Notes: generated by a model from the letters alone, not told the origin. Counted from the first letter of the stretch, positions 1 through 8,131 are shown. The stretch: DNA of 64,000 bases from an uncultured Prevotella sp. (GCA_900550035.1 URQS01000010.1:6693-70692), one strand, 5' to 3'. Program-made: numbers and translations.

Positions 1-1122
1 GCTGCAAGAAGAGTGGAGCAGACCAATCTGACCAACCTCAGCAATCTGAGCAAGGGCAGTCAGGTGAACTTTGCCATTCCTTACTTCGACGTGTTCGACC
101 CGCGTCTGCAAGACTATGGTGTGCCAGTGGCTGTACACGGTGCCATTGTCTATGCCATTGAGGATATGGACCTCTTCCATAGCGTTAACCGCAACGAGGC
201 TTACAGCGACGAAACCTTTAAGAACAAGCTTCGTGGTCAGCTCACCAAGTTCATCAAGAGCGTGGTGGTGAATGCTCCTATAGACGCTCAGATTCCGGTG
301 GTTCAGATTGAGCGCAAGATTATGGAGATAAGCGAGCTAGTGCAGCAGCGTGTAATGCCGCAGGTGGAGAAGCTCTTCGGCATCACCATTCGCAGCCTCG
401 ACATCACGAGCATCAACATCGACAAGGAGAGCCGTGGCTATCGCGAGTTGAAAGCCCTTACTGCCGACCTTGAGAAGGAGCGCATGATGGCTCAGCACAA
501 TGCTCAAATCTCTAACTTCAACCTCAACAACGACCTGCAGCAGGATATGCTCCGCAAGCAGTCGTCGCTTAATCTGGACGCTATGGGCAGAAAGCAGGAG
601 CTCGACCTCGGCGGTCAGGAGGAACTGCAGCGCATGAACCTTGAGAACCAGCGCGAGACAATGCGCATTCAGCGTGAGGAGATGCAGCGTGCCTCTCGCC
701 TACAGACCGAGCAGACCTTTATGGGTGCTCACCAAGCCAACCTCAATGCTGGTATGCTGAACAACGCTATGGACAACGGTATCAATGCCTTCCGTCAGCA
801 GCCTATGGGCGGTGGTATGGGTCAGATGGGTGGCGTTCCGCAGATGCCGGGCATGGGTGGTGCGCCGCAGATGCCAGGTAAGGGAGCCAATGTTCCTCAG
901 GTGCAATACTTCATCGGCATAAACGGTCAGCAGTATGGTCCGTGTGACTGGAACAAACTGCAGCAGCTCGTTCAGCAAGGTCAGCTCACCCAGCAGTCGT
1001 ACGTATGGAAGAACGGCATGGCGCAATGGGAATTTGCTGGCAACGTAGCAGAACTCGCCCCGTTGTTCCAAGGCACAGCTCCGCAGATGCCGGGAATGCC
1101 GCCGCAGATGCCGGGGATGTAA
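1..1122 (+). CDS. SPFH-domain protein with C-terminal GYF_2 domain (5' partial)
   Basis: The reading frame is open from base 1, so the true start lies upstream of the window; a GTG at 13 is only an internal candidate. The visible part starts inside an SPFH/Band-7 fold (roughly the first 165 residues), followed by a charged, Gln-rich coiled-coil stretch (about 165-235), a Met/Gly/Pro linker with PQMPGM repeats, and a GYF_2-like domain (about 300-352, with YFIGINGQQYGP and the W-K-G-W pattern). The tail repeats PQMPGM again. SPFH proteins assemble on membranes as scaffolds, and the GYF_2 fold binds peptides in other proteins. The zinc-ribbon genes just downstream are probably functional partners. 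The family call is firm; the role is not known. Confidence 0.8.
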   Translation, partial: AARRVEQTNLTNLSNLSKGSQVNFAIPYFDVFDPRLQDYGVPVAVHGAIVYAIEDMDLFHSVNRNEAYSDETFKNKLRGQLTKFIKSVVVNAPIDAQIPVVQIERKIMEISELVQQRVMPQVEKLFGITIRSLDITSINIDKESRGYRELKALTADLEKERMMAQHNAQISNFNLNNDLQQDMLRKQSSLNLDAMGRKQELDLGGQEELQRMNLENQRETMRIQREEMQRASRLQTEQTFMGAHQANLNAGMLNNAMDNGINAFRQQPMGGGMGQMGGVPQMPGMGGAPQMPGKGANVPQVQYFIGINGQQYGPCDWNKLQQLVQQGQLTQQSYVWKNGMAQWEFAGNVAELAPLFQGTAPQMPGMPPQMPGM

Positions 1123-1172
1123 AGAATAAGAGAAGTAAAAAAAGAATTATTGACATATTAAAAAGCGCAATT

Positions 1173-2012
1173 ATGTTTTCAAAAGAATTAGAAGCATTGA
1201 TAAATGCCTCACTTGAAGATGGTGTTCTTGAGGAATATGAGAAGGCAGCTATTGTGAAGCGTGCCAAATCAGAAGGTGTAGATATCACAGAGTTGGAAAT
1301 CTACATCAACTCTATTTTGCAGAAACGCAAGAGAGAGCACGACTTGGTTGAAGATGCCAAGCAAGAGAAGATTGACCAAAGGAAGAGAGAGGCATTTGGC
1401 AGAGTATGCCCTAACTGTGGCAGACAAGTTCCTCCTATGACCTTGAAGTGTGAGTGTGGGTATGAATTCACAGAAGCAAGTACGGTTTCGTCGATACAAA
1501 AATTGTCAGATAAATTACTATCTGTAACCATAACTGATGAAGATAGCAGTGAGATAAGACATGCAGAAAATAAGCAAGTTATGAGAGCTAAAATTCTTAC
1601 CAATAAGAAGGTTGATATAATCGCCTCTTTCCCAGTTCCTAACACAAAAGAAGATATTATTGAATTTTTGGCCATTTCAATAGTTGGAGCAAATAAGAAA
1701 TTGGGATTTTTTGAAGTAAAAAGAAATTTTTATATACTTATTTCTGTCGTTTGTGCCATTATTCTAATTAAAAGCCTAATTGTCGGCTTAAGTGGTGATA
1801 CTCTGACAGCTACTGGAATAGTAGTAGGTTCTGGTGTTATACTTGGTGCTTTTTGCACATTGTATCTTGAGTCAAAATCTTATTCTGAAGAAAAGATGAA
1901 AAAAGCTTGGCGTGAAAAATTTGATGAAGTAATGCTAAAAGCAAGAAGTCTGCGTGGTGACCCTGATTTCACGCAACAACTTAACTACTACGAAAATCTT
2001 TTGGATGAGTAA
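1173..2012 (+). CDS. Zinc-ribbon membrane protein, paralogue 1
   Basis: 279 residues from ATG 1173; longer in-frame versions run back into the preceding gene and are unlikely. The N-terminal ~55 residues are helical and acidic, resembling the short TerB-like/EF-type helical module often seen beside SPFH proteins (inference). Next comes a CPNCG-x10-CECGYEF zinc ribbon (about residues 78-99), then a mixed region, two predicted membrane segments (about 184-230) and a basic, soluble C-terminus ending in a DFTQQLNYYENLL motif. It lies 50 bases after the SPFH gene and is followed by a paralogue at 2094 with the same architecture. I do not recognise a named function. A membrane-associated helper of the SPFH protein is an inference from position only. 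Confidence 0.75.
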   Translation: MFSKELEALINASLEDGVLEEYEKAAIVKRAKSEGVDITELEIYINSILQKRKREHDLVEDAKQEKIDQRKREAFGRVCPNCGRQVPPMTLKCECGYEFTEASTVSSIQKLSDKLLSVTITDEDSSEIRHAENKQVMRAKILTNKKVDIIASFPVPNTKEDIIEFLAISIVGANKKLGFFEVKRNFYILISVVCAIILIKSLIVGLSGDTLTATGIVVGSGVILGAFCTLYLESKSYSEEKMKKAWREKFDEVMLKARSLRGDPDFTQQLNYYENLLDE

Positions 2013-2093
2013 TAGTGGCTATGGTTACCGTTTCATAGATAACAATAGTTTTAGAAGTATTAAGACAATAATAACTCAATAAAAAAAACAATT

Positions 2094-2347
2094 ATGTTTT
2101 CAAAAGAATTAGAAGCATTGATAAATGCCTCACTTGAAGATGGTGTTCTTGAGGAATATGAGAAGGCAGCTATTGTGAAGCGTGCCAAATCAGAAGGTGT
2201 AGATATCACAGAGTTGGAAATCTACATCAACTCTATTTTGCAGAAACGCAAGAGAGAGCACGACTTGGTTGAAGATGCCAAGCAAGAGAAGATTGACCAA
2301 AGGAAGAGAGAGGCATTTGGCAGAGTATGCCCTAACTGTGGCAGACA
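2094..2347 (+). repeat. 254-bp perfect direct repeat of 1173-1426
   Basis: Bases 2094-2347 match 1173-1426 without a mismatch (offset 921). Only about three differences occur in the next 50 bases, after which the copies diverge clearly. The repeat covers the start codon through the first half of the zinc ribbon. Confidence 0.95.
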
Positions 2348-2870
2348 GATTCCTCCTATGACTTTGAAGTGTGAGTGTGGGTATGAATTCACGCAGCAAA
2401 GAACAATCTCTTCCATCCAACTTCTTTCAGAAAAGTTAAGCAATGTCACCTTAACAAAAGCTGAAGAAAGAGAGATTGAAGAAGCAGCTTCTACTGATCA
2501 AATTGCAAAGAGAGAGACATTCATTGTCAATAAGAAAATAGATATAATATCTATATTCCCAGTTCCTAATACCAAAGAAGATATCATAGAATTCCTTTCT
2601 CTGGCAATAGCAGGAGCAAACAAGAAACTGGGCTTTATGGATATAAAAACTAATTGCTATAAAGCAGTAGCAATTGCGGGTATTATTATACCTGTGGTTG
2701 GTTGGTTGATTGGTGCAGTTTTTCTGATGACAAAATCTTTTGCTGAAGAAAAATTGAAGAAGGCTTGGCGTGAGAAATTTGAGCAAGTATTGCTCAAAGG
2801 ACGTAGCCTGAGAGGTGATGCAGAATTCACGCAACAACTTGACTATTACGAAAGCCTATTAGAAGAGTAA
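2094..2870 (+). CDS. Zinc-ribbon membrane protein, paralogue 2
   Basis: 258 residues, starting at an ATG in the same sequence context as paralogue 1. The first ~85 residues are identical to paralogue 1, including the start of the zinc ribbon (CPNCGRQ then CECGYEF). After the ribbon the two copies diverge to moderate similarity, although the NKKIDII-x4-PNTKEDIIEFL block and the C-terminal EFTQQLDYYESLLEE block stay conserved. The membrane region is shorter than in paralogue 1, with one long or two short segments around residues 186-212. The last base of the stop codon is the first base of the next gene's ATG, so translation of the next gene is probably coupled. Function unknown. Confidence 0.75.
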   Translation: MFSKELEALINASLEDGVLEEYEKAAIVKRAKSEGVDITELEIYINSILQKRKREHDLVEDAKQEKIDQRKREAFGRVCPNCGRQIPPMTLKCECGYEFTQQRTISSIQLLSEKLSNVTLTKAEEREIEEAASTDQIAKRETFIVNKKIDIISIFPVPNTKEDIIEFLSLAIAGANKKLGFMDIKTNCYKAVAIAGIIIPVVGWLIGAVFLMTKSFAEEKLKKAWREKFEQVLLKGRSLRGDAEFTQQLDYYESLLEE

Positions 2871-3175
2871 TGGATTCAGGAATTATCATTTCATTAATAC
2901 TTGGCTTCGCAAGTATAGTTAGTTCTATTTGTTTTGGCTTCATTCCAGGATTACGTAGAAGTAAAATAGAAAGATTAGAAAAGAAGGTCAACACTTTAGC
3001 ACAAGATATAGACTCTTTCTATGCCATAGAGCAATCTCTGCTAGAGCAACTTTCAGCAGTTACTGGGAAAAATAGCAAAACGATAAAGGAAAATACTAGA
3101 AAGCAAGTAAAGATAGAAAAAGGAAGAGCACTAAGTTCTTATGCTTGTCCAAGCGGAATTGCTTCTTATTTATAA
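2870..3175 (+). CDS. Small membrane-anchored coiled-coil protein
   Basis: 101 residues; the ATG shares one base with the stop of the zinc-ribbon gene. Residues 4-27 form a hydrophobic membrane segment (IIISLILGFASIVSSICFGF). Residues 30-65 are charged with heptad-like leucines, so a short coiled coil is likely, and the rest is basic. It looks like the last gene of the SPFH/zinc-ribbon cluster, because a hairpin follows the stop. No family recognised. Confidence 0.55.
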   Translation: MDSGIIISLILGFASIVSSICFGFIPGLRRSKIERLEKKVNTLAQDIDSFYAIEQSLLEQLSAVTGKNSKTIKENTRKQVKIEKGRALSSYACPSGIASYL

Positions 3176-3179
3176 ACAA

Positions 3180-3209
3180 GGCGATGTCGTAAACAAGTAC
3201 GACATCGTC
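3180..3209 (+). terminator. 12-bp hairpin between clusters
   Basis: Arms 3180-3191 and 3198-3209 pair over 12 bp (one G-U) with a six-base loop. The downstream U tract is poor (TTAAAAA), so it may be a weak terminator or a processing/attenuation hairpin in the leader of the gene at 3232. Confidence 0.55.
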
Positions 3210-3231
3210 TTAAAAACTATAACGAAGAATT

Positions 3232-4470
3232 ATGAAAACATTTGTAGACAATTTAAAAAACAATCCAATCTTCCAGCTTTCCTTGTCGTCCAAGGAGTTG
3301 TTTCACAGCAACTTCTTGGCATGGTTGGCAGAAGACGACAATACCCGTTGTGTGTTCAATAAAGTAATGCAAACATGGCTGGACGACAAGAACTGGGAGT
3401 ATAAGCCTAACGAGATGGAAGTGAAACGTGAATATAATCATTTTGATTTTTGCGTTTGCGACAAACTTTCTATTGACGGCAACGATGTAACTGGAAATGT
3501 GCAGGTGGTTCTTGAAAACAAGTTCAAGAGCATAGCATATACGGATCAGCTTGTGGACTATAAGGATAGAACAAAGACTCTTAATGAGGAAGGTTATAAG
3601 AACAAATATAAGGCAGAAGAAGCCAACAATGGTAAAATTCTCCCCAGAGGTTGGAGAGACGAGGTGGAACATCCAAATACAAAGTACATCTTGCTGACTT
3701 TGGCTGATAATTTCTTAGACAAAGACGAAATCCAAAGCTTAGGATGGAAGATTGTTACATACGCAGAGTATGCAAAGCTTTTAAGAACTGTTGTTGGCGA
3801 ATTGAAAGATGACGAGATAAAGGGGAATAAGGCCTTCTATGTTGAACTCATCGCGCAATATTGCAATTTCATAGAGAAGTTTTCAGAGCATATCAACGAA
3901 TGCTTAGACAATGTCAAAGAAGACAATTACTGGGATATCCTCAAGAATGATGACTTTACGGCTGTGCGCTGCAATGATATTTGGCAGAAAGTGGTGATGC
4001 ATAAATATGCCCAAGAACTCTTCAAGCTTACTCAAGAGAAATTCCCAAATACTAAGATTGTTTTTGACGACAAAGACTCTTGGAATGAAGAAAGCGACCG
4101 CCCTTTGATGATTCGCGTAGCATATTTCCGCAACGAGGCTCTGGTTGAGCTGAAATACTTATTAAATAATGGTGTTGTCTTCTGCGTCCAGCAACAAGGA
4201 GATAATGGCCTTAGTATTGGTATGGTGGTAAAAGAGGAAGAAACGATTAAAAAAGCTGTCAGAAAACAGGACAAGGGCAAATGGAATGCAAGCATCAAGA
4301 AACTTGTTGCCCAAAAGAAACTTGACGAAATAATAACCGGCGACACATTCAACTCTTTCCAGTCAGAAGGATCGTGCGGATATTACTATATTCATAATTC
4401 TGAGAAGCTTAACATTGGCGACACATTAAAGCTTATGGTGGAGCTTATGAATAAGGCAAAAGCAATATAA
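3232..4470 (+). CDS. PD-(D/E)XK nuclease superfamily protein (PDDEXK_4 type)
   Basis: 412 residues. The N-terminus has the arrangement typical of this family: KELFHSNFLAWL (E22, H25), an acidic residue in HFDFCVC (D72), and LENKFKS (E95-x-K97), followed by TDQLVDY. These fit the E, D and E-x-K catalytic positions of a PD-(D/E)XK fold. The C-terminal half (about 230-400) is a separate, uncharacterised domain rich in alternating beta/charged segments. Proteins of this family are often found next to restriction or defence genes, but their substrates are mostly unknown. No methyltransferase or helicase partner is present here, so a defence role is only a suggestion from the accessory context. Confidence 0.7.
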   Translation: MKTFVDNLKNNPIFQLSLSSKELFHSNFLAWLAEDDNTRCVFNKVMQTWLDDKNWEYKPNEMEVKREYNHFDFCVCDKLSIDGNDVTGNVQVVLENKFKSIAYTDQLVDYKDRTKTLNEEGYKNKYKAEEANNGKILPRGWRDEVEHPNTKYILLTLADNFLDKDEIQSLGWKIVTYAEYAKLLRTVVGELKDDEIKGNKAFYVELIAQYCNFIEKFSEHINECLDNVKEDNYWDILKNDDFTAVRCNDIWQKVVMHKYAQELFKLTQEKFPNTKIVFDDKDSWNEESDRPLMIRVAYFRNEALVELKYLLNNGVVFCVQQQGDNGLSIGMVVKEEETIKKAVRKQDKGKWNASIKKLVAQKKLDEIITGDTFNSFQSEGSCGYYYIHNSEKLNIGDTLKLMVELMNKAKAI

Positions 4471-4506
4471 TAACAGAGAACAATGATAACAAAATAATCA
4501 ATAATT

Positions 4507-6033
4507 ATGATTAGTAAAGACAATAATTCTATTACATTCACTTCCAAGACCTTCCATTGGTGGCCATTTAGTTTTACAGATAGTCACTATCCTGGTATTT
4601 GGAGAGGTTTTGTAGAGCAAAACAACATCACTCTGACAGACACAGATATTACTGTGTCTTACACTAAAGACAGAATAGGTGAGTATAGTTTGCCTGTAAA
4701 AGACCTGGAGTACTGTATCAAGGAGAAGAAAATCTTCAGTTTCAGACTCCCGTGGTTCTGTCTTGGCAATACAAGAGTGTCTATTGGTATTGGAAAAGAA
4801 GACAATAGTGGCTGGAATGGTGGCAATGTGTCTTATGACAGATTCTATGTGGACTTTGATGAATATGACGATTTCATTGATGCCCTTGCAACAAAGGATC
4901 CAGTTTGTTTCTCAGAAGAATCTGAGATGTTGAAGACAAAAGCCCGCTGGTATCGTATTGACAAGCTGTTGAGCGGTAACCGCAATACACTCTGGATGAA
5001 TCCTGAGCATATAATATCGTCAGAGGACATCAAAAGTGGATGGTGTGTGAAGACCAAAGAAATAAAATACTTTTTCACACGAGGCGTTATATTCAATAAC
5101 TTGTACGTCGGATCAGAGAAGAACATCCGTCTCAGTAATGTTAAGAATGATGATGTAAGAGCCGCTCGAAAGTTTATTAAGAATCATGGAGGCAACATCG
5201 CTGATGGTGCAGAAGTAACCTACAACGACCGCTTTACGCCCAGCGTAATATTCAGTCCGTCGTTATGGTTCACCCATTCTTCCATTGGCTTTACAGACAA
5301 GGGCATTGTGTTTCATCAGAAGACCTTCAAGACCGAGGATGACATCTTCCTGCCTTACGACAAGGTGAACATCGCCACTTATGAGAGTAAGATGTATTGG
5401 ATGTTTACCAAACAGTTCACTATCTATGGCGAGCAGAACATCATGCCGAGCAGACGATACGCAAAATTAGATGTTGATGAAATAAAAAAGAAGTTGGAAG
5501 ACGCCGGTGTGAAGGAATTGGATGGCGCTACATATTCACCTTCTTATCACTCATCTTGGTTCGGAGTGTTGTTAAGCATCATAACACTCTCTATCTACCA
5601 TTGGCTTATAGTGGCTGCGAAAAAGTTAAGCTCGCGCAACTCGTTGGTTATCGGTGACGACCGAATAGCATGGAACGGAACGATTTATGGCTTCACTGCA
5701 TTCAAGAGTGGTTACAAGAGAGAGATTCTCAAGAACCTTTCAACTCTCGTGTTGGAGGGAAAAGACGTTCGTGACGTTGTCTATCTGAAGAAACATTGGT
5801 ATCATCTTTGGGGACATATGTTTATTTGGGCACATCCCCAAAATATTCGTGTTCTCGAGGGTGAGGCAAGCCAGGATTCAGTAGACTATGACTTGGAAAT
5901 CAAAAAAATCTGGTCGTGGAATGTCAAGAAGGCAATTTCTCAGCTTGAGGACAAGGGCTTTGTTCTGGAAGAGGATGCGCATAAGTTCTACAAAGATTGG
6001 TGTAAGCATTATCTGTTAGAAAAATATAAATAG
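4507..6033 (+). CDS. Large uncharacterised protein, possible PH-like modules
   Basis: 508 residues, family not recognised. The protein is rich in Trp, Tyr and beta-prone segments. At least two stretches (about residues 245-300 and 375-440) share a pattern of alternating hydrophobic strands and lysines like bacterial PH-like domains. A hydrophobic segment around 347-370 (SWFGVLLSIITLSIYHWLIV) could be a re-entrant or membrane helix. The C-terminus is helical (WNVKKAISQLEDKGF). It follows the nuclease-like gene by 36 bases on the same strand and is closed by a hairpin, so the two may be one transcript. The domain idea is inference from sequence pattern only. Confidence 0.5.
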   Translation: MISKDNNSITFTSKTFHWWPFSFTDSHYPGIWRGFVEQNNITLTDTDITVSYTKDRIGEYSLPVKDLEYCIKEKKIFSFRLPWFCLGNTRVSIGIGKEDNSGWNGGNVSYDRFYVDFDEYDDFIDALATKDPVCFSEESEMLKTKARWYRIDKLLSGNRNTLWMNPEHIISSEDIKSGWCVKTKEIKYFFTRGVIFNNLYVGSEKNIRLSNVKNDDVRAARKFIKNHGGNIADGAEVTYNDRFTPSVIFSPSLWFTHSSIGFTDKGIVFHQKTFKTEDDIFLPYDKVNIATYESKMYWMFTKQFTIYGEQNIMPSRRYAKLDVDEIKKKLEDAGVKELDGATYSPSYHSSWFGVLLSIITLSIYHWLIVAAKKLSSRNSLVIGDDRIAWNGTIYGFTAFKSGYKREILKNLSTLVLEGKDVRDVVYLKKHWYHLWGHMFIWAHPQNIRVLEGEASQDSVDYDLEIKKIWSWNVKKAISQLEDKGFVLEEDAHKFYKDWCKHYLLEKYK

Positions 6034-6080
6034 CCCGACTCCTTGCATTTTATCATAAGTGTAAGAGTTTAGACAATTAT

Positions 6081-6116
6081 GACCGAGCCTGCTTTTGTGA
6101 AGTGGGTTCGGTCTTT
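6081..6116 (+). terminator. Hairpin terminator after the 508-aa gene
   Basis: GACCGAGCC (6081-6089) pairs with GGTTCGGTC (6105-6113) over nine bases with one G-U pair, followed by a short T run. It also overlaps a GTG at 6102, arguing against that codon as a start for the next gene. Confidence 0.6.
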
Positions 6117-6137
6117 ATCAATGACAAAAAACAAAAT

Positions 6138-6437
6138 ATGAAGAAGATAAAGAATAAAAGGACGAATGGCAATAGGAGCCTGAAGGAAGAAATGACGCTT
6201 CGCCAAGCTCACGATTGCAGCATCCGCAACAAGCAGCAGTTGGAGCAGTCGAAGCTATGCGGCTGCTTTAGCTGCTGCGAGATATTCCCGCCATCCGAAA
6301 TCACGGACTACATCTCCGACGAAGAACCTACAGCCGAATGTCCCTACTGCCACATCGACGCTGTAATTGGCGATGCCTCGGGCTTCCCTATCACCGAGGA
6401 GTTCTTGAGGAAAATGATGCATAGATGGTTTTGGTGA
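6138..6437 (+). CDS. Small cysteine-rich (zinc-binding-like) cytoplasmic protein
   Basis: 99 residues from ATG 6138; a further in-frame ATG at residue 15 (MTLRQAHDC) is also possible. The core carries CGCFSC and then CPYCHIDAVIGD, separated by an acidic loop, followed by SGFPITEEFLRKM and an aromatic C-terminus. This matches a widespread family of ~80-100 residue soluble proteins with paired CxxC motifs; the function is not known to me. The high density of Lys and Glu before the core looks like a flexible leader. It stands between two hairpin structures, so it is probably transcribed separately from both neighbours. Confidence 0.6.
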   Translation: MKKIKNKRTNGNRSLKEEMTLRQAHDCSIRNKQQLEQSKLCGCFSCCEIFPPSEITDYISDEEPTAECPYCHIDAVIGDASGFPITEEFLRKMMHRWFW

Positions 6438-6480
6438 AAAGAAGGATGGCAAGATAAAGATGTGTAGAATTTAATAAATA

Positions 6481-6537
6481 AGTAAAAATTTCAATAGAAA
6501 ACTAATGGAAAGTTAGTTTTCTATTGAAATTTTTACT
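6481..6537 (+). promoter_or_regulatory. 25-bp perfect inverted repeat, probable AbiEi operator
   Basis: Left arm 6481-6505 and right arm 6513-6537 are exact reverse complements around a seven-base spacer. The right arm abuts the -7 box of the toxin-antitoxin operon, where a bound repressor would block polymerase. AbiEi-family antitoxins are known to autorepress by binding inverted repeats at their promoter. That this is the AbiEi site is inference from position. Confidence 0.75.
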
Positions 6538-6544
6538 ATTTTTG
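6537..6544 (+). promoter_or_regulatory. -7 box TATTTTTG for abiEi-abiEii
   Basis: Fits the Bacteroidetes TAnnTTTG consensus. The start codon is only eight bases after the box, so the transcript would be leaderless or nearly so. The -33 region lies inside the palindrome. Confidence 0.6.
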
Positions 6545-6551
6545 TCGCAAC

Positions 6552-7181
6552 ATGAGCAATATTCTAACCACATTAGGCAATATTCCAGTTACTTCTTCGG
6601 TCATAGCTTCGCTTTATCCCGATGTAAAGACTAAGTTTGCTAAAGTAGCACAACTGGAAAGGGCGGGTGAAATCATCCGCCTTAGGCGAAACTTGTTTGT
6701 CGTAAACCCGGAAGAAACAGGTCTTCCTCTATCTTCAGGATTAATAGCCAACCATTTGTTAGCACCATCTTATGTTTCTATGCAAACAGCGTTGCGTTAT
6801 TATGGATTAATACCAGAGGCGGTATATACAATCCAATCAATGACGTTTAAGGCAGCAAAGGAGTTCAATACTCCAGTGGGCAATTATTGCTACTATCATA
6901 TTTCAAGAGAAACTTATCCTATAGGTATCACTCAAATAAAAGAGGGAAATAGTGTTTATATAATGGCTACTCCAGAAAAGGCGTTATGTGATTTAATAGC
7001 CAATCAACCTGGAATCAATTTGAGATATAAAAAGGAAGCCTTAGAGTTTTTGGAGGAAAATCTAAGATTTGATATGGATAAGTTCTGTCAATTCAATCCG
7101 GAAATATTCCTTGCATACGCAAAAAACGGAAAGAAGTCAACATCAATACTTACCATTCTAAAACTTTTACAACATGAATGA
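6552..7181 (+). CDS. AbiEi-family type IV antitoxin
   Basis: 209 residues. The N-terminus is a winged-helix-type segment (about residues 10-55, with the basic IIRLRRNLFVV strand), followed by a region with YVSMQTALRYYGLIPE and MATPEKALCDLI, both typical of AbiEi-like antitoxin/transcriptional regulators. The final bases overlap the start of the toxin gene by eight bases, as usual for the pair. In type IV systems the antitoxin opposes the toxin without direct protein-protein binding and represses its own promoter. The palindrome just upstream fits that second role. Family assignment is strong. Confidence 0.85.
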   Translation: MSNILTTLGNIPVTSSVIASLYPDVKTKFAKVAQLERAGEIIRLRRNLFVVNPEETGLPLSSGLIANHLLAPSYVSMQTALRYYGLIPEAVYTIQSMTFKAAKEFNTPVGNYCYYHISRETYPIGITQIKEGNSVYIMATPEKALCDLIANQPGINLRYKKEALEFLEENLRFDMDKFCQFNPEIFLAYAKNGKKSTSILTILKLLQHE

Positions 7182-7998
7182 TATCTACCAAAATATGCTA
7201 TCTGCTTACGATCTGTCCACAGACCAATCTAAAAGAAATGCGACATTCGAGGTTAATCAGCAAATTATTCTTGCAGGTTTATACCAAGGTGGCTTTTTTG
7301 ATAAGGCTGCATTTTATGGTGGAACTTGTCTACGCATCTTTCACGGATTAGAGCGCTTTAGCGAAGATATGGACTTCTCCTTGTTGGTCAAAGATGATAA
7401 CTTCGACTTCACGCAATACTTCCAACCCATCATAGATGAGTTTGAAGCCATAGGAAGAAAAGTTGACATCAAAAAGAAGGATAAAAAGAACTTTGGAAAG
7501 GTTGAGTCTGCATTTCTGAAAGACACTACCGATGTTTATGACATTTCTTTCCAGACAGAAAAATCAATCAAAATAAAGATTGAAGTAGATACCAATCCAC
7601 CACTCAATTTTGCCACAGAACAAAAACTTCTTATGGAGCCTCGCTCTTTCATGACCAGATGTTTTACGCTTGCAGATTTATTTGCAGGCAAAATGCATGC
7701 ATTGGTATATCGAGCATGGAAAAACAGAGTAAAGGGTCGAGACTGGTATGACTTTGAATGGTATGTTCGAAATAGAATACCTCTAGATTTTAAACATCTA
7801 CAAGAAAGAATCAAGGAATTTAATGGCTGTGAAAAAACACAAGAAGAATTCATTACAGACTTAGAACAAAGATTAAGTTCGGCAGACATCAAACAGGTAA
7901 AAGCTGATGTTATGCCATTTCTAAAGAATACAAGAGAAATGTCCATTTGGTCGAATGAATACTTCTTGCAATTGGCAAAAATGATTAAGTTTGAATAA
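7174..7998 (+). CDS. AbiEii/AbiGii-family nucleotidyltransferase toxin
   Basis: 274 residues. The nucleotidyltransferase core is visible as AFYGGTCLR (residues 47-54), then RFSEDMDFSLL with the paired acidic residues D65-x-D67, a third acidic position in IKIEVDTNPP, and the KGRDWYDFEWYV motif of the AbiEii family. These proteins transfer a nucleotide to an RNA or protein target and arrest growth, which can block phage multiplication. All core motifs are present, so the toxin looks intact. It is translated from an eight-base overlap with the antitoxin gene. The actual target in this organism cannot be read from the sequence. Confidence 0.88.
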   Translation: MNDIYQNMLSAYDLSTDQSKRNATFEVNQQIILAGLYQGGFFDKAAFYGGTCLRIFHGLERFSEDMDFSLLVKDDNFDFTQYFQPIIDEFEAIGRKVDIKKKDKKNFGKVESAFLKDTTDVYDISFQTEKSIKIKIEVDTNPPLNFATEQKLLMEPRSFMTRCFTLADLFAGKMHALVYRAWKNRVKGRDWYDFEWYVRNRIPLDFKHLQERIKEFNGCEKTQEEFITDLEQRLSSADIKQVKADVMPFLKNTREMSIWSNEYFLQLAKMIKFE

Positions 7999-8041
7999 TT
8001 AAAAGATATAATAGGCAATATTAACGATGAATCATTTATTC

Positions 8042-8061
8042 ATTGTGAACTATTGTGAACT
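8042..8061 (+). repeat. Tandem 10-mer ATTGTGAACT x2 at a promoter
   Basis: Two abutting copies of ATTGTGAACT (8042-8051 and 8052-8061) run into the -33 position of the surface-protein operon. One helical turn per unit suits a direct-repeat regulator site, but no regulator can be named. Confidence 0.5.
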
Positions 8062-8091
8062 TGTCGTATTCACATAAATTGTGTAATTTTG
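8060..8091 (+). promoter_or_regulatory. Promoter of the fimbrillin/kinase operon
   Basis: TTG at 8061-8063, 20 bases of spacer, then TAATTTTG at 8084-8091, matching the Bacteroidetes -33/-7 pattern. The first gene starts 40 bases downstream. No other equally good promoter was noticed up to 19740. Confidence 0.7.
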
Positions 8092-8131
8092 CAAAACTAT
8101 TATAATACGGCAATTGCAAAACTTGAAATCT

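Noticed and set aside
6102..6137. Upstream GTG start for the cysteine-rich small protein
   Set aside because: The codon lies inside the terminator hairpin at 6081-6113; ATG 6138 is the better start.
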